From the NCBI GenBank assembly GCA_963738615.1, contig CAVTXI010000012.1:1798001-1862000 (forward strand): a DNA stretch of 64,000 bases, written 5' to 3'. This DNA is from CAVTWY01 sp963738615. Its GTDB lineage: Bacteria; Pseudomonadota; Gammaproteobacteria; Burkholderiales; Burkholderiaceae_C. The notes beneath the pieces are model-generated. The model worked only from the letters and a program-made list of their open reading frames with translations. It was not told the DNA's origin and made no database searches. The translations under genes were made by a program, and so were the position numbers. This document shows, piece after piece, positions 46,650 to 55,009 of the stretch (the first letter of the stretch is position 1; every line of letters starts with the position of its first letter).

Positions 46650-46997
46650 TCAGAGCAGCGAGACGATGTCTTGCGCGGCGTAGGGTTTCGTGACGTAACC
46701 CTTGGCGCCAAGCATCTGTGCGAAGACGCGGTCTGCCTTCTGCCCCTTGCTGGTCACGAACACGATCGGGATGCCCTTCGTGGCAGGGTCGGCGCCGAGC
46801 TGGCGCGCCGTCGAGAAGCCGTCCAGGCCGGGCATGTTGACGTCCATCAGGATCAACTGCGGCTTGACTTCGCGAGCTTTGGTCAGCGCTTCGCTGCCGC
46901 TGCAGGCGGTGACGACCATCGCGCCGGCATCGCTGACGATGCGCTCGAGGTTCTTCAGATCAACATGGGCGTCGTCGACAACCAGCACTTTTTTCAT
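46650..46997 (-). CDS. pilH: PilH-like single-domain response regulator
   Basis: The 115-residue receiver domain reads MKKVLVVDDAHVDLKNLERI, phospho-acceptor Asp in LILMDVNMPGLDGF, Thr/Ser in VFVTSKGQKAD and Lys in GYVTKPYAAQDIV. There is no output domain. In Pil-Chp systems PilH acts with PilG downstream of ChpA and influences the retraction motor. The start at 46997 is 5' of MKKVLVVDD; the longer frame to 47369 covers the neighbour gene. It lies 4 bp upstream of the CheW-like gene. Confidence 0.88.
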   Translation of the reverse strand: MKKVLVVDDAHVDLKNLERIVSDAGAMVVTACSGSEALTKAREVKPQLILMDVNMPGLDGFSTARQLGADPATKGIPIVFVTSKGQKADRVFAQMLGAKGYVTKPYAAQDIVSLL

Positions 46998-47023
46998 GGC
47001 AAGGGTCCTTCGTGGGGTGATGT

Positions 47024-47875
47024 TTAAACCGCAGAAGTCGTCTGCAGTCTTCGTCCGGGTATGCGCTCGCCGACGACCTTCATCAGGTCGTCCTGACGCA
47101 GCGGCTTGGTCAGGTACAGGTCGCATCCCGACAGCGTTCCGCGCATCTTGTCGACCATGCCGCCGCGGCTGGTGAGCATCGCAACGATCGGTGCCTTGCG
47201 CCCGCGCGGGTACGCGCGGCGCTTGATCATCTTGCAGGTCTGGTAGCCGTCCAGGCCGGGCATGTTCACGTCCATGAAGACGATCGCGACGTTCACTTCG
47301 GCGACGCGCAGGACCGCCTCGTCGCCACTGCGCGCGAGGTGGACGTTGAAGCCGTAGCGTCCGAGGCACTTGGCCATGAAACCGAGCGCGACGTCGCTGT
47401 CGTCGACGACCAGGATGTGGTCGGCCTGCTCCAGGGGGTCGGCGCTGTCGGGCACGTCGGCCTTACGCGGCGCGCTCGGTTCGACGCGCACGGCGACGGG
47501 CGGCGGCACGATCGGCGGCGTCGTCGAGGGACGGAAATCCCGCGCCGCAAGGTTGTCCAGCAGCTTCAGCAGCGCCAGCATGTTGATGGGCCGCGGCAGA
47601 TGCGCCAGCGCACCGGGCGCGGGCGCGGCACCGATCGACACCGAACGCGTGAGGTACGTGCGCGCCTTCGCAAGAACATCCGCGTCGTCGGCATTCACCA
47701 GGACGACATCGCCCGACGCAGGATCTTCGATTCGCTCGTAGACCATCGCCGCCGCAGCCTGGCCCGACGCCAGTGCACGTTTGGCGCGTTGTTCGGCAAG
47801 GCGCAGGAATGACTCGAGCGAGGCACGTTCGAAGGTGCCGAAGCCGACCATGGCCACTCGATACTGATTGTTCAT
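47024..47875 (-). CDS. pilG: PilG-like response regulator with extra N-terminal domain
   Basis: The 283-residue protein has a C-terminal receiver (residues about 150-270): HILVVDDSDVALGFMAKCLG, IVFMDVNMPGLDGYQTCKMI, MLTSRGGMVDKMRGTLSGCD and LYLTKPLRQDDLM. The N-terminal 130 residues (MNNQYRVAMVGFGTFERASL, DVVLVNADDADVLAKARTYL) look like a degenerate receiver fold, followed by a Pro-rich linker. In Burkholderiales this architecture heads the Pil-Chp operon in the PilG position. PilG normally is a single receiver, so the N-terminal module is a distinguishing feature. First gene of the minus-strand operon. Confidence 0.82.
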   Translation of the reverse strand: MNNQYRVAMVGFGTFERASLESFLRLAEQRAKRALASGQAAAAMVYERIEDPASGDVVLVNADDADVLAKARTYLTRSVSIGAAPAPGALAHLPRPINMLALLKLLDNLAARDFRPSTTPPIVPPPVAVRVEPSAPRKADVPDSADPLEQADHILVVDDSDVALGFMAKCLGRYGFNVHLARSGDEAVLRVAEVNVAIVFMDVNMPGLDGYQTCKMIKRRAYPRGRKAPIVAMLTSRGGMVDKMRGTLSGCDLYLTKPLRQDDLMKVVGERIPGRRLQTTSAV

Positions 47876-48238
47876 AGTGTTTGCGTTTCGGGGTTGCGCG
47901 ATCGACTCGTCGAACTTGTCTCTCGCGCCTATTGACTATCTGCCTCACCGCCGGACAGCGCGAGCGCGAATCCTTCGGCTTGCCACGGTCAGTCGCGAAG
48001 TCGTACGCAACGGCCGCCACCCGTCGCCACGAAACCGGGCCAACCGTGAAAAAGTGGCACGCCCTGTTTCGGTGCCGGCATGCACTCGAGCGGGGACGGC
48101 TGTGCTAGGGGCCCTCGAGCCCGTGCGGCTCGCGAATGGCGAATGGCGAGTGGCGAATGTCTCGTGCGGCTGGAGCATCATTCGGGCGCGCCCGCTCACC
48201 GCCCAGGCCTCGCGCACGAAACCTGCTTCACCGAGGGA
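47876..48238. other. divergent intergenic region between pilG-like gene and ATP-grasp gene
   Basis: About 360 bp contain the promoters of both divergent operons. The main visible structure is the heptamer array at 48132-48159. No gene is supported; open frames here are extensions of the ATP-grasp frame with no family similarity. Confidence 0.4.
48132..48159 (+). repeat. intergenic heptamer tandem repeat (GCGAATG x4)
   Basis: Four consecutive GCGAATG units, the third with A to G at position 5, lie 80-107 bp upstream of the proposed GTG start. The unit is not a multiple of three, consistent with a non-coding position. It could alter promoter spacing. Confidence 0.85.
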
Positions 48239-49756
48239 GTGCACATCATCGACCCCACCTCCAGCGCCCAGGCGCGCCGCTTCTTCGACGAGATGAAGGG
48301 CCCCGACGGGGCCACCCGCGCGCACTACCGCGGCTATGAGCAATGGCTCGGCTCGCAGTCGGCCGACGGCATGGCGCGCAAACGCGCCGAAGCCGACCTG
48401 ACGTTCCGCCGCGTCGGCATCACCTTTGCGGTCTATGGCGAAAAGGACGAAGCCGGCGCTGGTACCGAACGGCTGATCCCGTTCGACCTGCTGCCGCGCA
48501 TCATCCCCGCCGCCGAGTGGCGCATGCTGCACAAAGGCTTGGCGCAACGGGTGCGCGCGCTCAACCTCTTCATCCACGACGTCTATCACGACCGCCGCAT
48601 CATCAAAGCTGGCGTGGTGCCCGCCGATCAGGTCTACACGAACCAGCAGTTCCGGCCCGAGATGATGGGCATCGACCCCGCGGGCGGCATCTACTGCCAC
48701 ATCGCCGGCATCGACCTGGTGCGCGCGGGCGAAGGCGAGTACTACGTGCTGGAAGACAACCTGCGGGTGCCCTCGGGCGTGAGCTACATGCTCGAGAACC
48801 GCAAGATGATGATGCGGCTATTCCCCGACTTGTTCGAGCAGGTGCGCGTGGCGCCGGTGATGCACTACCCCGACCGCCTGCTCGAGAACCTGCTGGCCGT
48901 GGCGCCGTCGGGCGTCGACATTCCCAACGTCGTGGTGATGACGCCGGGCATGTACAACTCGGCCTACTTCGAGCACGCGTTCCTGGCGCAGCAGATGGGC
49001 GTGGAGCTGGTCGAAGGCAAAGACCTCTTCGTCAACGACAACCACGTGTGGACGCGCACGACGCAGGGCCCGCGCCGCGTCGACGTGATCTACCGGCGCA
49101 TCGACGACGACTTCATCGATCCGCTGTCCTTCCGCGGCGATTCGGCGCTGGGCGTCGCGGGGCTGCTGTCGGTGTACCGCACCGGCCGCGTGACCCTGGC
49201 CAACGCCATCGGCACGGGCGTGGCCGACGACAAGTCGATCTACCCCTACGTGCCCGACATGGTCCGCTTCTATCTGTCGGAAGAACCGATCCTGAACAAC
49301 GTGCCCACCTTCCAGTGCCGCAAGCCCGACGAGGCAAGCCACGTGCTGGCAAACCTCGAGCAGTTGGTGGTGAAGGAGGTGCACGGCGCCGGCGGCTACG
49401 GCATGCTGGTCGGGCCGGCTTCCACCCGGGCCGAGCGCGACGCGTTCGCCGAACGCATCAAGGCCCACCCCGCCGGCTACATCGCACAACCGACGTTGGC
49501 CCTGTCGACCTGCCCCACCTTCGTCGACGCCGGCATCGCGCCGCGCCACATCGACCTGCGCCCCTACGTGCTCTGCGGCAAAACCATCGAAAGCGTGCCC
49601 GGCGGCTTGTGCCGCGTGGCGTTGCGCGAAGGTTCGCTGGTCGTCAACAGCAGTCAGGGCGGCGGTACGAAAGACACATGGGTGCTCGAAGACGACGAAG
49701 CCGAACCGACGAAACCCGTGCCGGCGTCGCCGAGCGGCGTCGCGGAGGTGGCCTGA
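48239..49756 (+). CDS. circularly permuted ATP-grasp protein (CP_ATPgrasp)
   Basis: About 505 residues of the circularly permuted ATP-grasp type 2 family: RRFFDEMKGPDGATRAHYRG, RKRAEADLTFRRVGITFAVY, LIPFDLLPRIIPAAEWRMLH, QRVRALNLFIHDVYHDRRII, YVLEDNLRVPSGVSYMLENR, ANAIGTGVADDKSIYPYVPD, LVVKEVHGAGGYGMLVGPAS and the ending GGGTKDTWVLED. The family is nearly always next to an alpha-E gene and a transglutaminase gene, as here, and is thought to ligate amino acids or peptides; the product is unknown. The start is uncertain: no good ATG exists. GTG at 48239 gives a normal N-terminus but a poorly spaced ribosome-binding site (GAGGGA directly before). Confidence 0.88.
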   Translation: MHIIDPTSSAQARRFFDEMKGPDGATRAHYRGYEQWLGSQSADGMARKRAEADLTFRRVGITFAVYGEKDEAGAGTERLIPFDLLPRIIPAAEWRMLHKGLAQRVRALNLFIHDVYHDRRIIKAGVVPADQVYTNQQFRPEMMGIDPAGGIYCHIAGIDLVRAGEGEYYVLEDNLRVPSGVSYMLENRKMMMRLFPDLFEQVRVAPVMHYPDRLLENLLAVAPSGVDIPNVVVMTPGMYNSAYFEHAFLAQQMGVELVEGKDLFVNDNHVWTRTTQGPRRVDVIYRRIDDDFIDPLSFRGDSALGVAGLLSVYRTGRVTLANAIGTGVADDKSIYPYVPDMVRFYLSEEPILNNVPTFQCRKPDEASHVLANLEQLVVKEVHGAGGYGMLVGPASTRAERDAFAERIKAHPAGYIAQPTLALSTCPTFVDAGIAPRHIDLRPYVLCGKTIESVPGGLCRVALREGSLVVNSSQGGGTKDTWVLEDDEAEPTKPVPASPSGVAEVA

Positions 49757-49758
49757 AC

Positions 49759-50719
49759 ATGCTTTCGCGCACCGCCGACCACCTCTACTGGATGGCGCGC
49801 TACACCGAGCGCGCCGAGAACACCGCGCGCATGCTCGACGTCGAACTGGCAGATGTCGTTGCTGCCGCAGCCGCGCGACGTCGCCGCGCGAAGCTGGCGC
49901 GCGATGCTCGACATCAGCGAACTCAGCGCCTTCTACGACCAGCGCCGCAGCGAGACCACCGCGCGCGGTGTGCTCGATTTCATGGTTCGTGACGAAGGCA
50001 ACGCGTCGTCGATCGCGTCGTGTCTGCATCACGCGCGTGAGAACGCGCGCGCCGTGCGCGGCAGCCTGACCACCGAGGTCTGGGAAACCGCCAACACCAC
50101 CTGGCTCGAGCTGCGCCGGCAGTTCGACGATGGCCTCGACCGCAACGACCCCAGCGCCTTCTTCGAATGGGTGAAGTTCCGCTCGCACCTGTCGCGTGGC
50201 GTCACCGTGGGCACGATGCAGCATGACGAGGCGCTGTACTTCCTGCGCATCGGCACCTTCCTGGAACGCGCCGACAACACCGCGCGCATCCTCGACGTGA
50301 AGTTCGTCGAGGCCGCCGAGACGTCCGACGCAGCCGATGCCGACGACCCGCAGCGGGACTTCTATCACTGGACCGCGCTGCTGCGCTCGGTGTCCAGCTT
50401 CGAGATCTACCGCAAGGTCTACCGCGACGTGGTCACGCCCGAGCGCGTGGCCGAATTGCTGATCTTGCGGCCCGACATGCCGCGTTCGCTGCTGGCGTCG
50501 CTGATTGCACTGGAAGACAACGTAAACCACGTGCGCAACGCGCGCTCGGATGAAACGATGCGCCGGCTCGGCCAGTTGCGTTCGCAGATTCAGTACGCAC
50601 GCGTCGGCGACATCCTCGACCGCGGGCTGCACGTCTTCCTGACCGAATTTCTCGAGCGCATCGACGAGGTCGGCAGCCGCATCAGCCGCGACTTCCTGGT
50701 GCCGCTGCAGTCAGGCTGA
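49759..50719 (+). CDS. alpha-E domain protein (one apparent indel)
   Basis: MLSRTADHLYWMARYTERAENTARMLDVEL is the alpha-E start. Removing one extra base near 49848 joins it to QMSLLPQPRDVAARSWRAML, the long helical body (FMVRDEGNASSIASCLHHAR, VTVGTMQHDEALYFLRIGTFLERADNTARILDVKF, VYRDVVTPERVAELLILRPD) and the end FLERIDEVGSRISRDFLVPL. The 961-bp span is one base longer than a multiple of three, consistent with a single insertion. Alpha-E proteins are all-helical with conserved Glu/Arg repeats (ERADNTARILD appears twice). They are always tied to ATP-grasp partners; the biochemical role is unknown. Confidence 0.88.
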
Positions 50720-50725
50720 ACAGCA

Positions 50726-50753
50726 CAGCCCGAGCAACGCAGCCCGAGCAACG
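50726..50753 (+). repeat. 14-bp tandem duplication between alpha-E and transglutaminase genes
   Basis: CAGCCCGAGCAACG occurs twice without a gap in the 54-bp intergenic spacer. Its function is unclear. Confidence 0.85.
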
Positions 50754-50773
50754 TCTTTCGAGGTCAAGCGCCG

Positions 50774-51586
50774 ATGAAACTCGCGATCCGCCACGACACG
50801 GTCTACCGCTACACGCACCCGGCCATCTACACGATCCAGCTGCTGCGCCTGACGCCGCGGCTGGACGCGCACCAGCGTGTGCTCGAGTGGAACATCGACA
50901 CCCCCGGGCGCCGCACGCGCCACGTCGACGCCTACGGCAACGTGACCCACACGCTGGTCGTCGACCAGCCGCACGAGGGCCTGCGCATTCGCACCGAAGG
51001 CGTGGTCGAGGTGCTGCCGTTGACCGACGGGCGCCTGGCCGACGACGCGGGCGTGCGCGCCACGCTGCCGCGCGAATCATTCCTGGTCGCCACCTCACTG
51101 ACACAGGCTGACGCGCCGGTACGCGCCTTCGCCAACGAGGTCGTGCCGCGCGGGCTGCACGGCCCGGACGACGCGCTGTTTCTGGCGCGCTCGATTCGTG
51201 ACCGCGTGGCCTACGAGGCCGGCCACACCGACGTCACGTCGCCCGCCAGCCATGCCCTCGAGCTCGGCCGCGGCGTGTGCCAGGACCACACGCACCTGAT
51301 GGTCGCCGCGTGTCGCCTGCTGGGCGTCCCTGCGCGCTACGTCAGCGGCTACCTTCAACCCGGCAACACCAAACACGCCGCCAGCCACGCCTGGGCCGAC
51401 GTTCGGTTCCCCGCCAGCGGCTGGACCTCGATCGACGTGTCGCACGGCATGTTCACGCATGAACTGCACTGCCGCGTCGCCGTCGGCCGCGACTACGAAT
51501 CAGCGTCGCCGGTGCGCGGCTTGCGTACCGGTGGCGGCGAAGAGGAAATGGACGTGAGCGTCGTCGTGGTCGGGCAGCAGCAGTAG
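50774..51586 (+). CDS. transglutaminase-like cysteine peptidase-fold protein
   Basis: The 270-residue protein has an N-terminal Bact_transglu_N beta domain (MKLAIRHDTVYRYTHPAIYTIQLLRLTP, RRTRHVDAYGNVTHTLVV). A transglutaminase core follows with catalytic Cys in LGRGVCQDHTHLMVAACRLL, His in ASHAWADVRFP and Asp in TSIDVSHGMF. Such proteins are cytoplasmic and act as peptidases or amidases rather than crosslinkers. With the ATP-grasp and alpha-E proteins it forms the known CP-ATPgrasp/alpha-E/transglutaminase triad, suggested to make and cleave an amide-linked modification. Confidence 0.92.
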   Translation: MKLAIRHDTVYRYTHPAIYTIQLLRLTPRLDAHQRVLEWNIDTPGRRTRHVDAYGNVTHTLVVDQPHEGLRIRTEGVVEVLPLTDGRLADDAGVRATLPRESFLVATSLTQADAPVRAFANEVVPRGLHGPDDALFLARSIRDRVAYEAGHTDVTSPASHALELGRGVCQDHTHLMVAACRLLGVPARYVSGYLQPGNTKHAASHAWADVRFPASGWTSIDVSHGMFTHELHCRVAVGRDYESASPVRGLRTGGGEEEMDVSVVVVGQQQ

Positions 51587-51629
51587 TCGATCGAGAACCC
51601 GGACCCCACCGCTCTAAACTGAATCTCAT

Positions 51630-52559
51630 ATGACTTACTGCGTCGGCATTCGCCTCAAAGCCGGGCTCGTTTTTCTGTCGGACACGCGCACCAACGCCGG
51701 CGTCGACAACTTCAGCTCGGCACGCAAGATGACCGTGTTCGAGCAGCCGGGCGACCGCCTGATGGTGCTGATGACCGCGGGCAACCTCGCCATCAGCCAG
51801 GCTGTCAAACAAATCCTGTGCGAGCGCGTCGACGGCACCAAGCCCAACCTGTGGACCGTGCAGACCATGGCCGAAGCGGTTCAGATCGTCGGGCGGGCCG
51901 TACGCGAAGTTCACACACGTGATGCCGAAGACCTGAAGCAGTTCGGCCTCGACTTCAACGTCTCGATCGTCTTCGGCGGCCAGATCGGCACCGAGCGCCC
52001 TCGCCTGTTCACCGTCTACGCCGCCGGCAACTTCATCGAAGCCCACAGCGAGAACTGTTTCTTTCAGGTCGGCGAATCCAAATACGGCAAACCGATCCTC
52101 GACCGCGTGATCACCCCGCTGACCTCGCTGGACGAAGCCGCCAAGTGCGCGCTGATCTCGATGGACTCGACGCTGAAGTCGAACCTGTCGGTCGGCCTGC
52201 CGCTGGACCTGCTGGTCTACGAACGCGACAGCCTGCGCCTGACGCACTTCACGCAGATCGACGAGCACAACCGCTACTTCGCGATGATCCGCAACACCTG
52301 GGGCCGCCGGCTGCGCCAGATCTTCACGGAAATCGAAGACCCCAGCTGGGAAACCGCGAGCGACGCTCTGGTCGAAGACGGCGCCTTGTCGATCGCCGAC
52401 GAGGCCCGAACCAAACCCATCCGCGCCAAGCCGCCGGTGATGGCGCGCAGCCGTCCCGGCGCCACCGTACAAGAGCCTCAGCCCACGAGCGTGCAGGCCC
52501 TGGCGCAAGCACCGACGCCGACGGCGCAACCTGCGGGCGATACGCCGACGCCGCGCTGA
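51630..52559 (+). CDS. Anbu-type proteasome-like peptidase
   Basis: MTYCVGIRLKAGLVFLSDTRTNAGVDNFSSARKM is the Anbu (ancestral beta-subunit) N-terminus. Thr2 is the expected nucleophile after removal of Met, with Asp18 and Lys33 as the other NTN-hydrolase residues. The body contains LMVLMTAGNLAISQAVKQIL, FNVSIVFGGQIG, GKPILDRVITPLTSLDEAAK CALISMDSTLKSNLSVGLPL, all typical. A C-terminal extension of about 65 residues (from about residue 245) is Pro/Ala/Gln-rich and probably disordered. Anbu forms dodecameric open-ring assemblies and is repeatedly found beside the alpha-E/ATP-grasp/transglutaminase genes, as here (44-bp gap). Proteolytic substrates are unknown. Confidence 0.92.
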   Translation: MTYCVGIRLKAGLVFLSDTRTNAGVDNFSSARKMTVFEQPGDRLMVLMTAGNLAISQAVKQILCERVDGTKPNLWTVQTMAEAVQIVGRAVREVHTRDAEDLKQFGLDFNVSIVFGGQIGTERPRLFTVYAAGNFIEAHSENCFFQVGESKYGKPILDRVITPLTSLDEAAKCALISMDSTLKSNLSVGLPLDLLVYERDSLRLTHFTQIDEHNRYFAMIRNTWGRRLRQIFTEIEDPSWETASDALVEDGALSIADEARTKPIRAKPPVMARSRPGATVQEPQPTSVQALAQAPTPTAQPAGDTPTPR

Positions 52560-52651
52560 AGCGTTGACCTCGAGCCCCGGCGCGGACAGACTCGGGCGCC
52601 GCGCGGCGCTGCCAAGCGGTGAACAACTCGACCACCAACAGGAGACATCGA

Positions 52652-53113
52652 ATGACCTCGTTCACGATCGCTCGCGCCGCGTCGGCGCTGCTGATACCCA
52701 CCGCCCTGATGCTCGCGTCCGCACCGTCGGTTGCGGCCGACGCGCCGCGTGAGGCCGTGGTGCCCGCGTACGCCTACCCCATCGCGAATGTGCCCGGCAA
52801 GTCGATCACGACGCTGATCGTGAACTACCCGCCCGGGGGCAAGACGCCGTCGCACCGCCACGGCAAGTCGTTCGTGGTCGCCTACGTGCTCGAGGGCACG
52901 GTGCGCAGCAAGCTCGACAACGGTGAGGTGCGAACCTACAAGGCCGGCGAGAGCTGGACCGAAAACCCCGGGGCCGTGCATGCGGTGAGCGAGAACGCGA
53001 GCAGCACCGAGCCGGCCAAGATCCTCGCGGTGCTGATCCACAAATCCAAGGCGAAGGACCTTCTGACCTTCGATGCACCGGCAGGCAAGGTCGTGAAGGT
53101 GCCGCGGCAGTGA
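52652..53113 (+). CDS. secreted cupin-domain protein
   Basis: The start ATG at 52652 has the Shine-Dalgarno AGGAGA; the longer frame to 52619 is not needed. A signal peptide (ARAASALLIPTALMLASAPSVAA) is followed by a single cupin barrel: IVNYPPGGKTPSHRHGKSFVVAYVLEG (motif 1, His residues and Glu) and SWTENPGAVHAVSENAS (motif 2). The metal-binding His set is present. Related periplasmic cupins are often annotated as quercetinase-like, but the substrate is unknown. It follows Anbu by 92 bp and converges on vapC with 9 bp between stops. Confidence 0.85.
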   Translation: MTSFTIARAASALLIPTALMLASAPSVAADAPREAVVPAYAYPIANVPGKSITTLIVNYPPGGKTPSHRHGKSFVVAYVLEGTVRSKLDNGEVRTYKAGESWTENPGAVHAVSENASSTEPAKILAVLIHKSKAKDLLTFDAPAGKVVKVPRQ

Positions 53114-53122
53114 TGACGGCGG

Positions 53123-53518
53123 TCAGGCGGCAGAAAGCGTAGCCGTGTGCTCGGGGAAGGCCTTCAACAGCTTGGCATCCATGGTCACCACCTTGACGCC
53201 GAGTCGCGCGGCCAACACGACGAATTCGCAGTCGTACGCAGTGCAATTGCTGTCGCGAACAAACTCGAGGACGCGTCTCGAATCAACCTCATGCTCGTTG
53301 CCGGCAAGCAGCAACTCGGCCTCCGCCTGGACCCTCACGACCTCGTCGAACGACAGGTTCTTCCGTCGCAACTCACCGGCCAAGAGGTTTCGAAACTCGC
53401 TGCGCCACAAGATCGGCGCAACCCACTCGGGGTCACGCTTGAACAATGCGTCGGCCTGTACGCTGTACTCGTAGGGCAGCAAGAAGTACGCGAGGACATT
53501 GGTGTCCACAACGATCAT
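53123..53518 (-). CDS. vapC: VapC-family PIN-domain toxin
   Basis: The 131-residue PIN ribonuclease reads MIVVDTNVLAYFLLPYEYSV (Asp5), WRSEFRNLLAGELRRKN (Glu), CTAYDCEFVVLAARLGVKVV TMDAKLL (two Asp). All acidic catalytic residues are present. The start overlaps the vapB stop by 4 bp. VapC toxins cut tRNA or rRNA and are neutralised by VapB. The longer frame on the same strand to 53656 covers vapB and was rejected. Confidence 0.92.
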   Translation of the reverse strand: MIVVDTNVLAYFLLPYEYSVQADALFKRDPEWVAPILWRSEFRNLLAGELRRKNLSFDEVVRVQAEAELLLAGNEHEVDSRRVLEFVRDSNCTAYDCEFVVLAARLGVKVVTMDAKLLKAFPEHTATLSAA

Positions 53519-53772
53519 GGGCGACCTTCGCGCTTGAGGGCATCTATGTCTTTCGCCCGAAGCTTTCCTTGCGGCAACGAGGCACGCAGAGTTCGTGCTC
53601 TGGCCAAGCGCTCCGCGGGTGCCATCTTTCCGGCTAGCAACACAGTCTCCAAGCACACGATCGCCTCGCTATTGAGGCTTCGCCGGTGCACCTCCGCCGA
53701 AGCCTTCAGGCGCTGGTACACCTCATCGGGGATGCTCTTGAGTGTGAGCGTTGTAGGCACGGTGACCTCCAA
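53515..53772 (-). CDS. vapB: ribbon-helix-helix (FitA/VapB-type) antitoxin
   Basis: The 85-residue protein has an N-terminal RHH fold (TTLTLKSIPDEVYQRLKASAEVHRRSLNSEAIVCLE) and a basic C-terminal tail that would wrap the toxin (ERLARARTLRASLPQGKLRA). It binds its own promoter and inhibits VapC. The start MEVTVPTTLTLK at 53772 is 7 bp upstream of a second possible start-like context but gives a full RHH strand. Confidence 0.9.
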   Translation of the reverse strand: MEVTVPTTLTLKSIPDEVYQRLKASAEVHRRSLNSEAIVCLETVLLAGKMAPAERLARARTLRASLPQGKLRAKDIDALKREGRP

Positions 53773-53844
53773 AAGTCACCATTTTGGTTGACGCCTTCGG
53801 CTGCGTCAAGCCGAGTGCCGCTGCGGTGTCGGGAGCAAATGAGT

Positions 53845-53876
53845 TGTCCGGTTCTTAGCAAGTAGTCTGTCCGGTT
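53845..53876. repeat. 9-bp direct repeat upstream of vapBC
   Basis: TGTCCGGTT occurs at 53845-53853 and 53868-53876, 23 bp apart start to start, in an unusually AT-richer 170-bp gap between vapB and the patatin gene. It may be a remnant of an insertion-sequence end or a regulatory site; no transposase is present. Confidence 0.45.
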
Positions 53877-53945
53877 TGTGGACGAGCGATGCAAGCTCCC
53901 ATAAGCCGGACCCGCTGCATGCAGGAGATCCGTCGGCGGGTCTGG

Positions 53946-54899
53946 TCACGCTGCCTCGCGCCGCGGCGGCCTTTCGAGCATGTTCAGGACGCATGGCAAC
54001 TGAAGTGTCGCGGCGCGCCGCCCCGCTTCGAAGAGGTACGGCAGCGCCTGCGTTTCCCACAGCCCCACCTTGCGGTCCAACTCCAACTCGAGGCTCACGA
54101 TGCACTGCCCACGCGCGCGCGCCGCATCCAACCGTGCACGCATCAAGTTGTTGATCAGCGACGTGGTGGCCTGCGCCGCCAGGCGCGAAGCGCGGTCCAC
54201 GCGGCGCGGCATGGCACCTTCAAAGCCGAGCGCGATCACCACATCGGCGTCTTGCGCAGCGTCCACTGGCAGCGGGTCGGAGATCACGCCGTCCACCAGC
54301 CGGCGGCCTTCGACTTCGACACTCGGAAAGATGAAGGGCAGCGCCATGCTGGCCAGCAGCGCCTGGGTCACCAGGCCCTGCGTCAACACCACCGCCTCGC
54401 CGGTGCTCGCATCCGTGGCGGCCACGCGCAGCGGTGTGCGCAGCGCCTCGAGCCGCAGGTTGCCGAACGCGCTCTGCAAGCGTTCGGCGATCAGGCTGTT
54501 GTCTCGCAGCGCGAAGTCGGCGTCGAAGCCCGCCAGCCTGGGCGCCACGATCTGCGGGTACGAGCGCCAGCGCGGCTGCTGTGTCAGTTCGGCCGACCAC
54601 AGCGTGGTGGCCGCCTGCAACGCCTTTTCGGCGGGCATGCCCATGGCGATGGTGGCGCCGAACAGCGCGCCCGAACTGCAGCCCACCACCAGGTTGGGCC
54701 GAATGCCTTCGGCCGCCAGGCGCTCGACGACGCCCACGGCAGCGATGCTGCGCACCCCACCGCTGCCCAGCACGAGGGCCACCCGCGGTCGGTGGGCAGG
54801 ACGAGATGCGTGCGCTTGCGTGGCAGCCAGATGCGAGGCGGCTCGAGCATGGGCGTCGTGTGGGCGCGCGGTGTGTGCGGTGTCGAGGATCATTTCCAA
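53946..54899 (-). CDS. patatin-like phospholipase (RssA-type)
   Basis: The 317-residue protein has the oxyanion GSGGVRSIAAVGVVERL (residues about 45-61), nucleophile elbow GCSSGALFGATIAMG (Ser in G-x-S-x-G, about residue 74-78) and the catalytic Asp in LVDGVISDPLPVD (D-G-x motif). This is the Ser-Asp dyad of patatins. An N-terminal 35-residue segment rich in Ala/His/Thr is probably disordered. The C-terminal region (SLINNLMRARLDAARARGQC) is helical. It resembles the RssA/YchK group of presumed cytoplasmic or membrane-associated lipases. It stands alone on the minus strand, and its substrate is unknown. Confidence 0.9.
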   Translation of the reverse strand: MEMILDTAHTARPHDAHARAASHLAATQAHASRPAHRPRVALVLGSGGVRSIAAVGVVERLAAEGIRPNLVVGCSSGALFGATIAMGMPAEKALQAATTLWSAELTQQPRWRSYPQIVAPRLAGFDADFALRDNSLIAERLQSAFGNLRLEALRTPLRVAATDASTGEAVVLTQGLVTQALLASMALPFIFPSVEVEGRRLVDGVISDPLPVDAAQDADVVIALGFEGAMPRRVDRASRLAAQATTSLINNLMRARLDAARARGQCIVSLELELDRKVGLWETQALPYLFEAGRRAATLQLPCVLNMLERPPRREAA

Positions 54900-55009
54900 A
54901 CTCCATGTCTGTCGATCAGTTCATGGATTGTTCGCACAAGGGTTCGGCGTGTATGCACCCATTGCTTGCCGGCAAGGGCCTGGCGTGTCGCGCATGTTGG
55001 GGACAGCGT

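Noticed and set aside
48818..50632. 604-codon minus-strand open frame
   Set aside because: Antisense of the ATP-grasp and alpha-E genes, which have strong family features.
53773..53945. Insertion sequence near vapBC
   Set aside because: Only a 9-bp direct repeat is visible; no transposase frame or inverted terminal repeats.
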